Assembly (NCBI RefSeq): GCF_943181435.1
Contig: NZ_OW969598.1
Coordinates: 310,001-374,000, forward strand
Length of the DNA: 64,000 nucleotides
From: Neisseria sp. Marseille-Q6792
GTDB taxonomy: Bacteria > Pseudomonadota > Gammaproteobacteria > Burkholderiales > Neisseriaceae
Reading direction: 5' to 3'
Part shown: positions 16,081 to 25,800 of the stretch, in pieces
How the letters are laid out: each line of letters starts with the position of its first letter
How positions within the stretch are numbered: position 1 is the stretch's first letter
Made by a program: the position numbers and the translations under genes
The notes under the pieces: model-generated
What the model was told of the DNA's origin: nothing
Databases searched by the model: none
The model's input: only the letters and a program-made list of their open reading frames with translations

Positions 16081-17091
16081 TTATGATGAGGACGGCGTGA
16101 ATGCGTCGGAGAAAAACAAGTTTTCCGGCAGCTTATGCTGTTGCACAAACAGATTCTTTGCTTGTTCGGTCATAGCCGGAGAGCCGCAGGCAAATACTTC
16201 GTATTCCGACAGCTCGGGGTGGTCTTGTGCTGCGATGTCTTGTACGTGGCCTTTTCTTCCCTGCCAGCCCTCTCCGGGGCGGGACAATACGGGGGTGAAG
16301 TAGGCGTTTTTCAGACGGCATGCCAACCCTTGTGCTTCTTCGAGGGCATACAAATCATCTTGATGACGCGCGCCCCAGTAGAAATGGACGGCGCGGCCGC
16401 TGTCTTGGCGGATAAGGTCGAGCAGGATGCTGCGGATGGGGGCGTAGCCTGTGCCGGTTGCCAGCAGGATGACGGGCTTGCCGCTGTCTTCCTGCAAGGT
16501 AAACGAACCGAGCGGGCCTTTAACGCGGACGATGCCTTTTTCTTTGACTTTGGGTTCGCTGCCGAAAATCATTTCCGAGCAGACACCGTTTTCGCGCCTG
16601 CGGATGTGCAGTTCCAAAATGCCTTCTTGGTCGGGCGAATTGGCGATGGAGTAGCTGCGGCTGACGTTGCCCGGCAGCAGTAAATCAATGTATTGCCCGG
16701 CGTAGAAGGCAAACGGCGGGGCTTTGGGCAGGGCAAGTTTCAGGAGGGCGACATCGTGTTTGAAAATAATACTTTCGATGCGTGCGGGCAGGGTGCGGAC
16801 GGGTAGGGCATCGGCTTTGTAGCCGGGGATGTTGATGCTGATGTCGCTTTGCGCGGTGGTGCAGCACATCAAAATCTTGCCTTGTGCTTTTTCTGCTTCG
16901 GATAAAGCCTGTTCCGAGTGTCCGCCCATTTGAATATCGCCGCTGACCAGTTCGGCTTTGCATTGTCCGCAGACACCGCTTTTGCAGGAATGGGGCAGAT
17001 TGAGGTTTTGACGGGCGGCAGCGGCCAAAACGGTTTCGCCGTCGTTGGCGGCAAAGGTGGTTTGGTCGGGCAGGGTAACGGTGTGGTTCAT
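16081..17091 (-). CDS. 2Fe-2S ferredoxin / flavin reductase (CDP-6-deoxy-glucoseen reductase-like)
   Basis: A 336-residue electron-transfer flavoprotein. The N-terminal 2Fe-2S ferredoxin domain has the plant-type ligands in CKSGVCGQC plus a later Cys in LMCCTTA. The FAD-binding barrel contains RSYSIANSP. The NAD(P)H domain contains LLATGTGYAPIRSIL, YWGARHQDDLY and a C-terminal CGSPAMTE. The order and length match phenol hydroxylase reductase and CDP-6-deoxy-delta-3,4-glucoseen reductase (AscD/UbiB-type) proteins. No deoxysugar genes are near, so it is more likely a general NAD(P)H reductase for an unknown partner. Confidence 0.85.
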   Translation of the reverse strand: MNHTVTLPDQTTFAANDGETVLAAAARQNLNLPHSCKSGVCGQCKAELVSGDIQMGGHSEQALSEAEKAQGKILMCCTTAQSDISINIPGYKADALPVRTLPARIESIIFKHDVALLKLALPKAPPFAFYAGQYIDLLLPGNVSRSYSIANSPDQEGILELHIRRRENGVCSEMIFGSEPKVKEKGIVRVKGPLGSFTLQEDSGKPVILLATGTGYAPIRSILLDLIRQDSGRAVHFYWGARHQDDLYALEEAQGLACRLKNAYFTPVLSRPGEGWQGRKGHVQDIAAQDHPELSEYEVFACGSPAMTEQAKNLFVQQHKLPENLFFSDAFTPSSS

Positions 17092-17132
17092 GGAATATTG
17101 TTTTTTATGCTGTTTTAATGTGGTCAGACTGT

Positions 17133-17174
17133 GAAAATGCCGTCTGAACGTCGGATTTGGGTTTCAGACGGCAT
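17133..17174 (-). terminator. DUS-pair terminator after gatB
   Basis: The inverted DUS pair (17137-17148 with 17163-17174), read on the minus strand, is followed by a T run, so it ends gatB. Confidence 0.75.
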
Positions 17175-17182
17175 CTTGCTTG

Positions 17183-18613
17183 TCAGGCAAGTTTGGCTTT
17201 AATCAGCTCTTGAACCTGCGCGGGGTTGGCTTTGCCTTTGCTGGCTTTCATCACTTGTCCCACAATCGCATTCAGGGCTTTTTCGTTGCCGGATTTAAAC
17301 TGTTCCACGGCTTTGGCGTTGTTTGCTAGCACTTCGTCCACCATCGCTTCAACCGCGCCGGTATCGGTCATCTGTTGCAAACCGTGTTTTTCGATGATTT
17401 CGGCAATGGTGGCTTCGGGTTCTGCCCACATGGCTTCAAAGGCTTTTTTCGCTAATTTGCTGCTTAATGTGCCGTCGGCGATTTTGCCTACCAGCGCGGC
17501 GAGGCGCGGGGCGGTAATCGGGCTGTCGTCAAGTTCCATGCCTGCTTTGTTCAACGTGGCGGCGAGTTCGCCGTTCATCCAGTTGGCAGTCAGCTTGCCT
17601 TGTCCGCTCTCTTTGGCGGCTTCTTCAAAATAGGCAGCCTGTGCGCGGCTTGCGGTGAGCAGGCGCGCGTCGTATTCGGACACGCCGTAATCCGCCACGA
17701 AACGCGCTGCCATTTCTTTCGGCAGCTCGGGCATTTCTGCTTTGGCTTTTTGCATTTGAGCGTCTGAAATGATGACGGGCAGCAAATCAGGGTCGGGGAA
17801 GTAGCGGTAGTCATGCGCGTCTTCTTTCAAACGCATCACGCGGGTTTCGCCTTTTTCAGGATCGAACAGCATGGTTGCCTGCTGTACTTTGCCGCCGTCT
17901 TCCAAAATCTCGATTTGCGCTTCCACTTCGTAATTAATTGCCTGCTCCAAGAAGCGGAAGGAATTGAGGTTTTTAATTTCTCGGCGCGTGCCGAACTCTG
18001 CTTGGCCTTTCGGGCGCACGGATACGTTGGCATCGACGCGGAACGAGCCTTCCGCCATATTGCCGTCGCAAATGTCCAGCCAGGTTACCAAGCTGTGTAA
18101 GGCTTTGGCGTAGGCAACGGCTTCGGCGGCGGAACGCAATTCCGGTTCGGATACGACTTCCAATAAAGGCGTGCCGGCGCGGTTCAAATCGATACCGGTC
18201 GCGCCGTTCAAGCCTTCATGCACGGACTTGCCTGCGTCTTCTTCCATGTGCGCACGGGTTACGTTGATGGTTTTCACATCGTCGCCGACTACGATTTCCA
18301 ATTTGCCGTGTTCGACAATCGGTAAGTCCAACTGACTAATTTGATAGCCTTTTGGTAAGTCGGGATAGAAGTAGTTTTTACGGTCGAACACGTTTTTCTG
18401 ATTGATTTTCGCATCTAAAGCCAAACCCAATTTGATGGCTTTTTCAACGACTTCCCGGTTCATTACCGGCAGTACGCCCGGCAGCGCGCACTCCACTACG
18501 CTGGCGTGCGCGTTGGGTTCTGCGCCGAATGCGGTCGATGCACCGCTGAAGATTTTGGATTTGGTGTTCAATTGGACATGGATTTCCAAGCCGATTACGG
18601 TTTCCCAGGTCAT
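17183..18613 (-). CDS. gatB: Asp-tRNA(Asn)/Glu-tRNA(Gln) amidotransferase subunit B
   Basis: A 476-residue subunit of the GatCAB complex, which corrects misacylated Glu-tRNA(Gln) and Asp-tRNA(Asn). It phosphorylates the side chain and receives ammonia from GatA. It begins [23 protein letters not shown] and has [19 protein letters not shown] and the C-terminal YqeY-like tail domain ([34 protein letters not shown]). It is the last gene of gatC-gatA-virK/ybjX-gatB, 42 bases after the third gene. Length is typical. Confidence 0.97.
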   Translation of the reverse strand: MTWETVIGLEIHVQLNTKSKIFSGASTAFGAEPNAHASVVECALPGVLPVMNREVVEKAIKLGLALDAKINQKNVFDRKNYFYPDLPKGYQISQLDLPIVEHGKLEIVVGDDVKTINVTRAHMEEDAGKSVHEGLNGATGIDLNRAGTPLLEVVSEPELRSAAEAVAYAKALHSLVTWLDICDGNMAEGSFRVDANVSVRPKGQAEFGTRREIKNLNSFRFLEQAINYEVEAQIEILEDGGKVQQATMLFDPEKGETRVMRLKEDAHDYRYFPDPDLLPVIISDAQMQKAKAEMPELPKEMAARFVADYGVSEYDARLLTASRAQAAYFEEAAKESGQGKLTANWMNGELAATLNKAGMELDDSPITAPRLAALVGKIADGTLSSKLAKKAFEAMWAEPEATIAEIIEKHGLQQMTDTGAVEAMVDEVLANNAKAVEQFKSGNEKALNAIVGQVMKASKGKANPAQVQELIKAKLA

Positions 18614-18655
18614 AAGAGGTTCTTTCTCTAAAATATCAATTCGATAGTCTTCGCA

Positions 18656-19588
18656 TCAGGCTGTCCGGCGGAGCGGTTTTTCCGTTTGGATGCCGTCTGA
18701 AATGCCGCGTGCTTCTGTTTTCAGACTGTCCTTCATCTCTGCAACCATGTTGTCCAGCATTTCATAACGCTTGCGGTACATCGAGCGTTTTTTGCTTTCG
18801 ATGTCGGCAAGGTCTTTGCGGGCGGGGGTTTGGGGGAGATGCCAGTAGCCGTCCCGTTCCAAACTTGCGCCGTATTCCTGCCAGAATGCGTCGTAATTCA
18901 TTTTGACACGCTTTTTAAGTTTCCAGCGCAGTTTGACCTGATGTTTTTGTGCAATGCCCATTGCGCCGTCCAAGCCGAGTACGGCGGCGAAATATTGCAG
19001 GGCGGTTACCATCAGTTGTTGGGGACGCAAGCCGTGAAGTTGTTTGGTTATGCGGCGGACGGTGTCTTTGGCTTCTTCACCCGCAGGCCCTTGTACGGAG
19101 GCTGTCAGCAGGTGTGTGCCGACAAAGGCGAAGGTCGCCATATACAGCCGGTTGCCTGCTTCATCGCGCAAAGATAAAGACCACGCGCCTTCTTCGACGC
19201 AGTTGTCGTTGCGGTTGAGCCACAAGCTGATGCCGTCTGAAAGGTGCGCCAAGACCAGATGGAAGCGGTAGTCTTCCATTTGGTGCAGAATGTCTGTGCC
19301 GAACAGTTTTTCCGCCATGAGAAAATCTGCCGTCATCGCATCTAAACGGCGTTTGCAGTTAAAACGCCTGTCAACAAATTCGCGCAGCAGCGGATAGGCA
19401 TCCTGCGGGCAGTGGAGGAACAGCCCCTGACGGATAGGGGAGGCGTTGACAAACTGCTCAAAGGCGTAAATTTCTTTTTTTCCGAAAAATTTTCGCAATG
19501 TGTATTTTAAATGTTGCAGCCGATATAAAGGGGCATAGCTATAAACGGTGCGAAAATCGGGGAAGGTAAAGGTGCGGTTCTGCTTCAT
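18656..19588 (-). CDS. VirK/YbjX family protein (DUF535)
   Basis: A 310-residue protein of the VirK/YbjX (DUF535) family, linked in enterobacteria to outer-membrane integrity and resistance to host peptides; the biochemical role is unknown. Family features include the [18 protein letters not shown] start region, the [19 protein letters not shown] core, [31 protein letters not shown] and the [14 protein letters not shown] end. The ATG at 19588 overlaps the gatA stop as ATGA, so it is translationally coupled to gatA. This start is preferred over a longer reading from 19609. Its position between gatA and gatB is unusual. Confidence 0.85.
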   Translation of the reverse strand: MKQNRTFTFPDFRTVYSYAPLYRLQHLKYTLRKFFGKKEIYAFEQFVNASPIRQGLFLHCPQDAYPLLREFVDRRFNCKRRLDAMTADFLMAEKLFGTDILHQMEDYRFHLVLAHLSDGISLWLNRNDNCVEEGAWSLSLRDEAGNRLYMATFAFVGTHLLTASVQGPAGEEAKDTVRRITKQLHGLRPQQLMVTALQYFAAVLGLDGAMGIAQKHQVKLRWKLKKRVKMNYDAFWQEYGASLERDGYWHLPQTPARKDLADIESKKRSMYRKRYEMLDNMVAEMKDSLKTEARGISDGIQTEKPLRRTA

Positions 19589-21030
19589 TCGGGTCGTTTG
19601 CTGTGCCAATCGCTGTTGAGTTGGATTTGATGCGCCGCACCGAGGATTTTGGCTTCGGCGAAGTAGTTGCCGATAAGCTGAACGCCGACGGGCAGTCCGC
19701 CGCCGCTGAAGCCTGCGGGCAGGGTCAATGCGGGCAGTCCGGCGAGGTTGACGGCGATGGTGTAGATATCGCTCAAGTAGGTTTCAACCGGCGAAGCATC
19801 CGCTCCGATTTTGGATGCGGCGGAGGGTGCGGTCGGCGCGAGGATGAGGTCGCACCGTGCAAATGCTGTCTGAAAGTCATCGGCAACGAGGCGGCGCAGT
19901 TTTTGGGCTTTGAGATAGTAGGCATCGTAGTAGCCGTGCGACAGTACATAAGTGCCGATCATGATACGGCGTTTGACTTCGCTGCCGAAACCTTCGGCGC
20001 GGGTTTTGCCGTACATTTCTTCCAAATCGCTGAATTGGGCGGCGCGGTGTCCGTAGCGCACGCCGTCGTAACGTGAAAGGTTGGTGCTGGCTTCTGCGGA
20101 GGCGAGGACGTAGTAGGCGGGGATGGACAGCTTGGTTTGCGGCAGGGAAACTTCGACCAATTCCGCGCCTTGGGTTTTGATGAGGTTGATGGTATGTTGC
20201 AATGCCGTCTGAACATCGGTGTTGTTGCCTTCGCTGAAGTATTCTTTGGGCAGGCCGATTTTCAAACCTTTAAGCGGTTTGTCCAAATCGCGGGTGTAGT
20301 CTTCTTTTTCGCGTTCGAGGCTGGTGGAGTCTTTGGGGTCGAAACCTGCCATTGCGTTTAACAGAATCGCGCAGTCTTCGGCAGTTTGCGCCATCGGGCC
20401 GGCCTGGTCGAAGCTGGAGGCGTAGGCGACCATGCCGAAACGGGAAACCGTGCCGTAGGTAGGTTTGATACCGGTAATGCCGCAGTGTGAAGCAGGCTGG
20501 CGGATAGAGCCGCCGGTGTCCGAACCGAGCGCGGCAGGGGCGAGACGTGCGGCAACGACGGCGGCGGAACCGCCGGATGAACCACCGGGTACATGCTCAA
20601 GATTCCACGGATTTTTGGTTGCGCCGTAGAACGAGGTTTCGTTGGTCGAACCCATGGCAAACTCGTCCATATTGGTGCGACCGAGCGTTACCATACCTTC
20701 GTCGAGCAGGTTTTGGACGACGGTGGCGGTGTAGGGGGAGATGAAGTTGTCGAGCATTTTGGAAGCGCACGCGCTGCGCCAGCCGGTTTGGCAGAAAATA
20801 TCCTTGTAGGCGACGGGTATGCCGGTAAGTGCCGAAGCGTTGCCCTGAGCGATGCGTTCGTCGGCGGCACGGGCTTCTGCGAGGGTTTTATCTTGGTCGA
20901 TGGTGATGTAGCCGTTGAGGGCGGGATTTTTTTCGGCAATGGCGGCAAGGTATGCGCTTGCCAGTTCGACGGCGGAAATCTGTTTGGACTGCAACAGGAC
21001 GCTTGCCTGTTTCAATGTGTATTGGGTCAT
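19585..21030 (-). CDS. gatA: Asp-tRNA(Asn)/Glu-tRNA(Gln) amidotransferase subunit A
   Basis: A 481-residue amidase-signature enzyme that releases ammonia from glutamine for GatB. The Ser-cisSer-Lys machinery is visible: the catalytic Lys in [10 protein letters not shown] and the Gly/Ser loop [21 protein letters not shown] followed by [15 protein letters not shown]. The start [10 protein letters not shown] is set from the family; a longer open frame upstream overlaps gatC in another frame. It follows gatC by 62 bases and overlaps the next gene by four bases. Confidence 0.97.
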   Translation of the reverse strand: MTQYTLKQASVLLQSKQISAVELASAYLAAIAEKNPALNGYITIDQDKTLAEARAADERIAQGNASALTGIPVAYKDIFCQTGWRSACASKMLDNFISPYTATVVQNLLDEGMVTLGRTNMDEFAMGSTNETSFYGATKNPWNLEHVPGGSSGGSAAVVAARLAPAALGSDTGGSIRQPASHCGITGIKPTYGTVSRFGMVAYASSFDQAGPMAQTAEDCAILLNAMAGFDPKDSTSLEREKEDYTRDLDKPLKGLKIGLPKEYFSEGNNTDVQTALQHTINLIKTQGAELVEVSLPQTKLSIPAYYVLASAEASTNLSRYDGVRYGHRAAQFSDLEEMYGKTRAEGFGSEVKRRIMIGTYVLSHGYYDAYYLKAQKLRRLVADDFQTAFARCDLILAPTAPSAASKIGADASPVETYLSDIYTIAVNLAGLPALTLPAGFSGGGLPVGVQLIGNYFAEAKILGAAHQIQLNSDWHSKRPE

Positions 21031-21092
21031 AAATCTTCCATCCTTAAAGGGCTTCGGGCGGTATTGCTGATGCCGTCTGAAGCATATTCGGA

Positions 21093-21383
21093 TTATTCTT
21101 CGATAACTTGCGGTACGATGTACAGGCGGTTGCGTACTTCCGGAGCAACCGCCTGATATTCGGCGGCGCGGTCGGTTTCGGTTACTTCGTCTTCGCGCAG
21201 GCGGAGGGCGGCCTCGTGCGGATGCGCCATCGGTTCGATGCCGTCTGTGTTGATGGTTTGCATCTGTTCGACCATAGTGAAAATGTCGTTTAATTCTTGA
21301 AGCGATTTTTCTTTTTCTTCCGCAGTCAGGTGCAGTCGGGAGAGTCGGGCGATTTTGCCTACGTCGGCAAGTGTCAGTGCCAT
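21093..21383 (-). CDS. gatC: Asp-tRNA(Asn)/Glu-tRNA(Gln) amidotransferase subunit C
   Basis: A 96-residue chaperone-like subunit that wraps the GatA-GatB interface. The sequence [20 protein letters not shown], the helical stretch with [17 protein letters not shown] residues and the conserved ending [17 protein letters not shown] are typical. The ATG at 21383 has AAGGATG upstream. First gene of the gat operon. A TATAAT hexamer on the minus strand (21460-21455) may be its -10 element. Confidence 0.95.
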   Translation of the reverse strand: MALTLADVGKIARLSRLHLTAEEKEKSLQELNDIFTMVEQMQTINTDGIEPMAHPHEAALRLREDEVTETDRAAEYQAVAPEVRNRLYIVPQVIEE

Positions 21384-21533
21384 GAAAAGCATCCTTGTCT
21401 GATGGTAAAGATACCGTCGTTCGGGTATGATGGGGCGTATTGCTTGAATTTTTAATTATAACGGAAAAATCCGTTGCGGCGGCAATTTGCAGCATCGGAT
21501 GCCTGCCGCACGGGTTTGAAGGAGGGGGAAATA

Positions 21534-22187
21534 ATGGGATTGGGCATGGAAATCGGCAAGCTGATTGTGGCTTTTTTGGTGCTGATCAATCCGTTTAGCG
21601 CGTTGTCGCTTTACCTTGACCTGACCAACGGGCACAGCACGAAGGAGCGCAGGAAGGTCGCGCGGACGGCCGCCGTTGCCGTGTTTGCCGTGATTGCGGT
21701 ATTTGCGCTGATCGGCGGTACGCTGTTGAAGGTTTTGGGCATCAGCGTCGGTTCGTTTCAGGTCGGCGGCGGAATTTTGGTGTTGCTGATTGCCATTTCT
21801 ATGATGAACGGCAACGACAATCCCGCCAAGCAGAATCTCGGCGCGCAGCCGGAAACGGGGCAGGTGCGCCCCGCCCGCAATGCTGGGGCGATTGCCGTCG
21901 TGCCCATCGCCATACCGATCACCATCGGCCCGGGCGGTATTTCGACCGTGATTATTTACGCTTCGGCAGCCAAAACGTACAGCGACATCGCGCTGATTAT
22001 CGTGGCCGGTTTGGTGGTCAGTGCGATTTGTTATGCCATTTTAATCGTTGCCGGGAAGGTCAGCCGCCTGCTGGGCACGACGGGGCTGACGATTTTAAAC
22101 CGCATTATGGGTATGATGCTGGCGGCGGTATCGGTGGAGATTATTGTGTCGGGACTGAAAACGATATTCCCACAACTGGCAGGTTAA
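21534..22187 (+). CDS. MarC family integral membrane protein (UPF0056)
   Basis: A 217-residue inner-membrane protein with about six hydrophobic segments. The family pattern is clear: [22 protein letters not shown] at the N-terminus, [26 protein letters not shown] in the middle and [21 protein letters not shown] at the end. The name comes from the E. coli mar locus, but no resistance role has been shown; a transport function is assumed. The start follows a strong GGAGGGGG. The next gene begins four bases after its stop, so the two form an operon. Confidence 0.9.
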   Translation: MGLGMEIGKLIVAFLVLINPFSALSLYLDLTNGHSTKERRKVARTAAVAVFAVIAVFALIGGTLLKVLGISVGSFQVGGGILVLLIAISMMNGNDNPAKQNLGAQPETGQVRPARNAGAIAVVPIAIPITIGPGGISTVIIYASAAKTYSDIALIIVAGLVVSAICYAILIVAGKVSRLLGTTGLTILNRIMGMMLAAVSVEIIVSGLKTIFPQLAG

Positions 22188-22191
22188 TTCG

Positions 22192-23535
22192 ATGTTTCAC
22201 AGTGTCAATGTATTTACGGGCGAAACGCTTTACCGCCGCCCCGCTCAAGATTATGCGGAGTTTGAACGGCAACTGGCGGATTTGAAAATGCGCGGCGGGG
22301 CGTTCGCGCAACTGGGCGTAACCGAACGTGCCGCCCGTCTGCAAAAATTTGCCGGCCGTTTAGAGGCGGAGAAAGAGCGTTTTGCGGAAATGGTGTGTGA
22401 GGAAGTCGGACGCTGCCTGCACGAATGCCGTGCTGAAATCGGCAAGTCTATCGAACTGATACGCTATTACGCCCGCCTCGCCCCCGAACTGCTTGCCCAG
22501 AAAACCATCGCGACGCAGGCGAGTTTGAGTCAGGTAAGGTTTGAGCCTTTGGGCGTGGTGTTTGCCGTCATGCCTTGGAATTACCCCGTCTGGCAGGTAT
22601 TACGCTTTGCCGTACCTGCCGTTTGCGCGGGCAACGCGTGCGCCGTCAAACCCGCGCCCAGCGTGGCGCGTGTCAGTCAGGCGTTGTTCGATTTGGTTTC
22701 AGACGGCATTCCTTTGGCAGGCGCGTGGCTGGATGAGGCGGACACGCTCAAGGCAGTCGAAGATACCGATGCGATGGCGTTTACCGGTTCGACGCATACG
22801 GGGCGCATCCTTGCGGCACACGCGGGCGCAAACCTCAAGAAAACCGTGTTGGAGCTCGGCGGCAGCAACGCCTTTATCGTGATGCCCGATGCCGATTTGG
22901 AACGAGCCGCCGCAGAAGCCTGCTATTCCCGTTTCCGCGATGCGGGGCAATCGTGCAACGCCGCCAAACGCATCATCGTAACCGAAGCAGTAGCTGACCG
23001 CTTTATTCCGCTGTTTCTCGCCGAATGCGCCAAATTGAAAATGGGCGACCCCAAACATCCCGATACCACGCTTGCACCGCTGCACCGCGAAGATTTGCGG
23101 AACCGGGTTCACGGGCAGGTTGAAGATGCTGTTTTAAACGGCGCGGTATGCCTGACCGGGGGCAAAGTTCCACAGGGGCCGGGATGGTTCTACCCCGCGA
23201 CGGTTTTAGACAGGGTAAATCCTGCCTGCAGGGTTTGGCATGAAGAAGTATTCGGCCCCGTCGCCCTGATTTTGCGTGCGGCAAACGAAGATCATGCCAT
23301 CGCCCTTGCCAATGATTCCCCGTTCGGGCTCGGCGCCTGCATTTATACCGCCGATACTGAACGCGCCTGGCGGTTTGCCGAAAAAATACAGGCGGGATCG
23401 GTATTCATCAACCGCCATACCAGCAGCGATTTGCGCCTGCCTTTCGGAGGGGTTAAAGATTCCGGTTACGGGCGCGAACTGTCCGAATTCGGGCTGTACG
23501 AGTTCGTCAACGTTAAAACCTACTGGCAGAAATAA
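22192..23535 (+). CDS. NAD(P)-dependent aldehyde dehydrogenase (succinate-semialdehyde type)
   Basis: A 447-residue aldehyde dehydrogenase that oxidises an aldehyde to the acid. Catalytic residues are seen: the Asn region MPWNYPVWQVLR, Glu in LELGGSNAFIVMPDADLE, Cys in GQSCNAAKR and the ending FGGVKDSGYGRELSEFGLYEFVN. The sequence is close in pattern to E. coli Sad (YneI), a succinate-semialdehyde dehydrogenase, but the substrate is not certain. It is slightly short at the N-terminus. Cotranscribed with marC. An inverted DUS lies inside the coding region near 22699. Confidence 0.88.
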   Translation: MFHSVNVFTGETLYRRPAQDYAEFERQLADLKMRGGAFAQLGVTERAARLQKFAGRLEAEKERFAEMVCEEVGRCLHECRAEIGKSIELIRYYARLAPELLAQKTIATQASLSQVRFEPLGVVFAVMPWNYPVWQVLRFAVPAVCAGNACAVKPAPSVARVSQALFDLVSDGIPLAGAWLDEADTLKAVEDTDAMAFTGSTHTGRILAAHAGANLKKTVLELGGSNAFIVMPDADLERAAAEACYSRFRDAGQSCNAAKRIIVTEAVADRFIPLFLAECAKLKMGDPKHPDTTLAPLHREDLRNRVHGQVEDAVLNGAVCLTGGKVPQGPGWFYPATVLDRVNPACRVWHEEVFGPVALILRAANEDHAIALANDSPFGLGACIYTADTERAWRFAEKIQAGSVFINRHTSSDLRLPFGGVKDSGYGRELSEFGLYEFVNVKTYWQK

Positions 23536-23537
23536 AC

Positions 23538-23571
23538 AAACCCCGTGCCGCTTCAGACGGCATGGGGTTTT
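23538..23571. terminator. Bidirectional terminator
   Basis: A 13-bp stem (23538-23550 with 23558-23570, one G-T pair) with A3 before and T4 after serves both convergent genes. A partial inverted DUS fills the loop. Confidence 0.8.
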
Positions 23572-23583
23572 CGATGAGGCTGC

Positions 23584-24012
23584 TTAACGGCAGTATTTGT
23601 TCACATCGTTATTGTATTTCCGAATCAAATCATCCTTGTTTTTCGCATTTGAGTTTCCCACCGCCTTCAGGTTCATTTTTGAAATCCGGCAGTTTTCTTC
23701 TTTGTTCTGCCGTTCGGTTTCGGCAATTTTTTTCTTTTCTTCCTCAAGCTGCCCGTTTTTTTCGGCAATATCCTTTTCGTTTTCCTTCGCACTGTCCGCA
23801 TTCTTATCGACGGTAGGTTTGGGCTTGACCGCCGGTTTGGTTTGGCGCGTCCGCAGGTTGAGGATTTGGCTCTGGTCGGGATGAAGCTGTTTCGGTACAT
23901 CCGAATAGCTGTTGCCGCCGCCGTCCTTCCAAGTAAAAACGGCAGCTTCGGCGGGCGGGACGGGCAGGAAAGAGGCGAGGGTAAATGTGATGACGGATAA
24001 AGCAAAGTTCAT
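23584..24012 (-). CDS. Secreted DUF4124-type protein
   Basis: A 142-residue exported protein. A signal peptide (MNFALSVITFTLASFLPVPPAEAA) is followed by the DUF4124 core VFTWKDGGGNSYSDVPKQL, a small domain usually found at the N-terminus of periplasmic proteins. A charged Lys/Glu-rich helix (KENEKDIAEKNGQLEEEKKK) likely forms a coiled coil. The C-terminus has two Cys (ENCRISKMN and NKYCR) that may form a disulfide. Function unknown. The start has AAGGA seven bases upstream. Confidence 0.8.
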   Translation of the reverse strand: MNFALSVITFTLASFLPVPPAEAAVFTWKDGGGNSYSDVPKQLHPDQSQILNLRTRQTKPAVKPKPTVDKNADSAKENEKDIAEKNGQLEEEKKKIAETERQNKEENCRISKMNLKAVGNSNAKNKDDLIRKYNNDVNKYCR

Positions 24013-24136
24013 TAGGGTTTCCTTAAGGGTTGGCTGTCGGGGCAGCATCAGGATTGGCTCGGGCGGTGTTTTTCCGGGTTCGGGTCAAAGTGGGGAAGAA
24101 ACTCCGCCTTATATGGTGCTTTATATATTGGGGTAA

Positions 24137-24304
24137 AACAGATTCCCAAAAATATCATTGGAATATGCTTATGCTACCGTATATTTCGACAAAGAAAAAG
24201 AAAATTGCAGCCCGGTGTGTATAAAATCCGATGGGCGCGTGATTCTGCCTTTGGTGTTGAATCGGTTGAATCTGCGGTATTTTGATATTTTTATAGTGGA
24301 TTAA
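24137..24304 (+). pseudogene. Possible gene remnant ending inside a Correia element
   Basis: A 55-codon open frame without a start codon follows an in-frame TAA at 24134-24136. It reads like protein (for example YAYATVYFDKEKENCSPVCI, then KSDGRVILPLVLNRLNLRYF) and its stop TAA (24302-24304) is supplied by the left end of the CREE. A chance open frame cannot be excluded. If real, the element truncated the gene at its 3' end. Confidence 0.3.
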
Positions 24305-24446
24305 CAAAAATCAGGACAAGGCGACGAAGCCGCAGACAGTACAGATAGTACGGAACCGATTCACTTGGTGCTTCAGCACCTTAGAGAATCGTTCTCTTTG
24401 AGCTAAGGCGAGGCAACGCCGTACTGGTTTTTGTTAATCCACTATA
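24292..24446. mobile_element. Correia repeat enclosed element, full-length (155 bp)
   Basis: Terminal inverted repeats TATAGTGGATTA and TAATCCACTATA bound a 155-bp unit with the standard internal blocks (CAGGACAAGGCGACG, GCCGCAGACAGTAC). It also carries the central segment present only in full-length elements, which holds the IHF-binding region. The TA at each end is the usual target duplication. CREEs are non-autonomous and can supply promoters or RNase III sites. Confidence 0.95.
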
Positions 24447-24455
24447 ATTGATGAA

Positions 24456-24493
24456 ATGCCGTCCGAAAGCTTTGAAAAGGGTTCAGACGGCAT
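24456..24493 (-). terminator. DUS-type terminator
   Basis: A variant DUS with one change (ATGCCGTCCGAA, 24456-24467) pairs with a canonical inverse (24482-24493). It ends the methyltransferase gene on the minus strand. Confidence 0.65.
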
Positions 24494-24508
24494 TTTGTTC
24501 AAACCGGT

Positions 24509-25765
24509 TTATTTGCGTTGCAATACGGCGGCGAAGAAGCCGTCGGTTTGGTGTTTTGCCGAATCGAGGCGCAGGTATTTGCCGGTATCCAAATCGATTT
24601 TCAAACCGGCAAGCAGTTCGGCGCAGTTGACGGGTTCAAATTCGGGATGTTCGGACAGGAAACGTTTGATTTGCAGTTCGTTTTCTTCCGGCAACACGCT
24701 GCAGGTGGCGTAAACCAAGCGTCCTTGCGGTTTCACCAGCTTGGAGGCGGCATCGAGGATGCTGTGTTGCTGTTCCAAAAGGTTGGCGACGGTCTCGGCG
24801 GATTGGCGGTATTTGAGGTCGGGATTGCGGCGTAAAGTACCCAAACCGGAGCAGGGCGCGTCCACCAACACGCGGTCGGCTTTGCCTGTTAGTCGGGCGA
24901 TACGGGTATCGTGTTCGCTGCTGATGCGTTCGGGGTGGATGTTGGTCAGTCTGGCACGGGTCATGCGCGGTTTGAGGTTGGCAAGGCGTTTTTCGGCAAT
25001 GTCGAAGGCGTAGATTCTGCCTTTGTTGGCCATTTGCGCACCGATAGCCAAGGTTTTACCGCCAGCTCCGGCGCAGAAGTCGACAATGATTTCGCCGCGT
25101 TTTGCGCCCACCAATAAGGCAAGCAGCTGGCTGCCTTCGTCTTGGACTTCCAGCGTACCGTCTAAAAACAGTTCGTGTTTGTTAAGCGCGATTTTGTTTT
25201 TTAGGCGGATGCCCCAAGGCGAATAAGGGGTTGCCTCCGCATCGGCGCTTTCGGCTTGCAACAATGGCAGCACTTTATCGCGTTTGCTTTTCAAGGTATT
25301 GACGCGGATGTCGAGCGGGGCAGGTTGGTTGATGCTGCGGCCGAAGGCGAGGATTTCTTCTTCGCTCCAATGCTGTTGCAGTTGTTCCACCAGCCATTGC
25401 GGCAATTCTGCGGCGGTATTCAGGCCGTCTGAAAACTCGGTTTTGCGGGCTTTCAAATTGCCGAGAAACTCTGTTTCTTCTTCATCAAGCAGGTCTTTGA
25501 TTTGGCTGATGTTGGTACTTCTGCCGAGAACCAGTGCGGCGAGCGCGGCTTTGCGCGGCTGCGCGTGCGGACGGCGCAGGGCGGTACTGATTTTTTGATA
25601 GTGGCGCAGCGCGGCAAAGGCGGTTTCGGCGATTTCGTGGCGGTCTTGGCGGCCGAGCTTTTTGTGTTCGCGGAAATAGGCGGAGAGGACGGCATCGGAA
25701 GGCTGTTTGAAAGTCAGCATTTCAGCCAAAACTTTGGCAGTATGGTCGAGTTGTGCGGCGTTCAT
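24509..25765 (-). CDS. RsmB/NOP-family RNA m5C methyltransferase
   Basis: A 418-residue SAM-dependent methyltransferase that forms 5-methylcytosine in RNA. The N-terminal helical part resembles the NusB-like domain of RsmB. The catalytic part has VQDEGSQLLALLVGAKRGE, the SAM motif VDFCAGAGGKTLAIG, the proton-donor motif DAPCSGLGTLRRNPD and the nucleophile motif YATCSVLPEEN. The two cysteines expected for this family (in PCS and TCS) are both present. I cannot say whether it is RsmB itself or a paralogue. The start MNAAQLDHT is chosen from the family. An AGGCCGTCTGAA uptake sequence lies inside (25422). Confidence 0.88.
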   Translation of the reverse strand: MNAAQLDHTAKVLAEMLTFKQPSDAVLSAYFREHKKLGRQDRHEIAETAFAALRHYQKISTALRRPHAQPRKAALAALVLGRSTNISQIKDLLDEEETEFLGNLKARKTEFSDGLNTAAELPQWLVEQLQQHWSEEEILAFGRSINQPAPLDIRVNTLKSKRDKVLPLLQAESADAEATPYSPWGIRLKNKIALNKHELFLDGTLEVQDEGSQLLALLVGAKRGEIIVDFCAGAGGKTLAIGAQMANKGRIYAFDIAEKRLANLKPRMTRARLTNIHPERISSEHDTRIARLTGKADRVLVDAPCSGLGTLRRNPDLKYRQSAETVANLLEQQHSILDAASKLVKPQGRLVYATCSVLPEENELQIKRFLSEHPEFEPVNCAELLAGLKIDLDTGKYLRLDSAKHQTDGFFAAVLQRK

Positions 25766-25800
25766 AATGTAATGGGTTCTCTTAAAGTTAGTAAAGGGTT

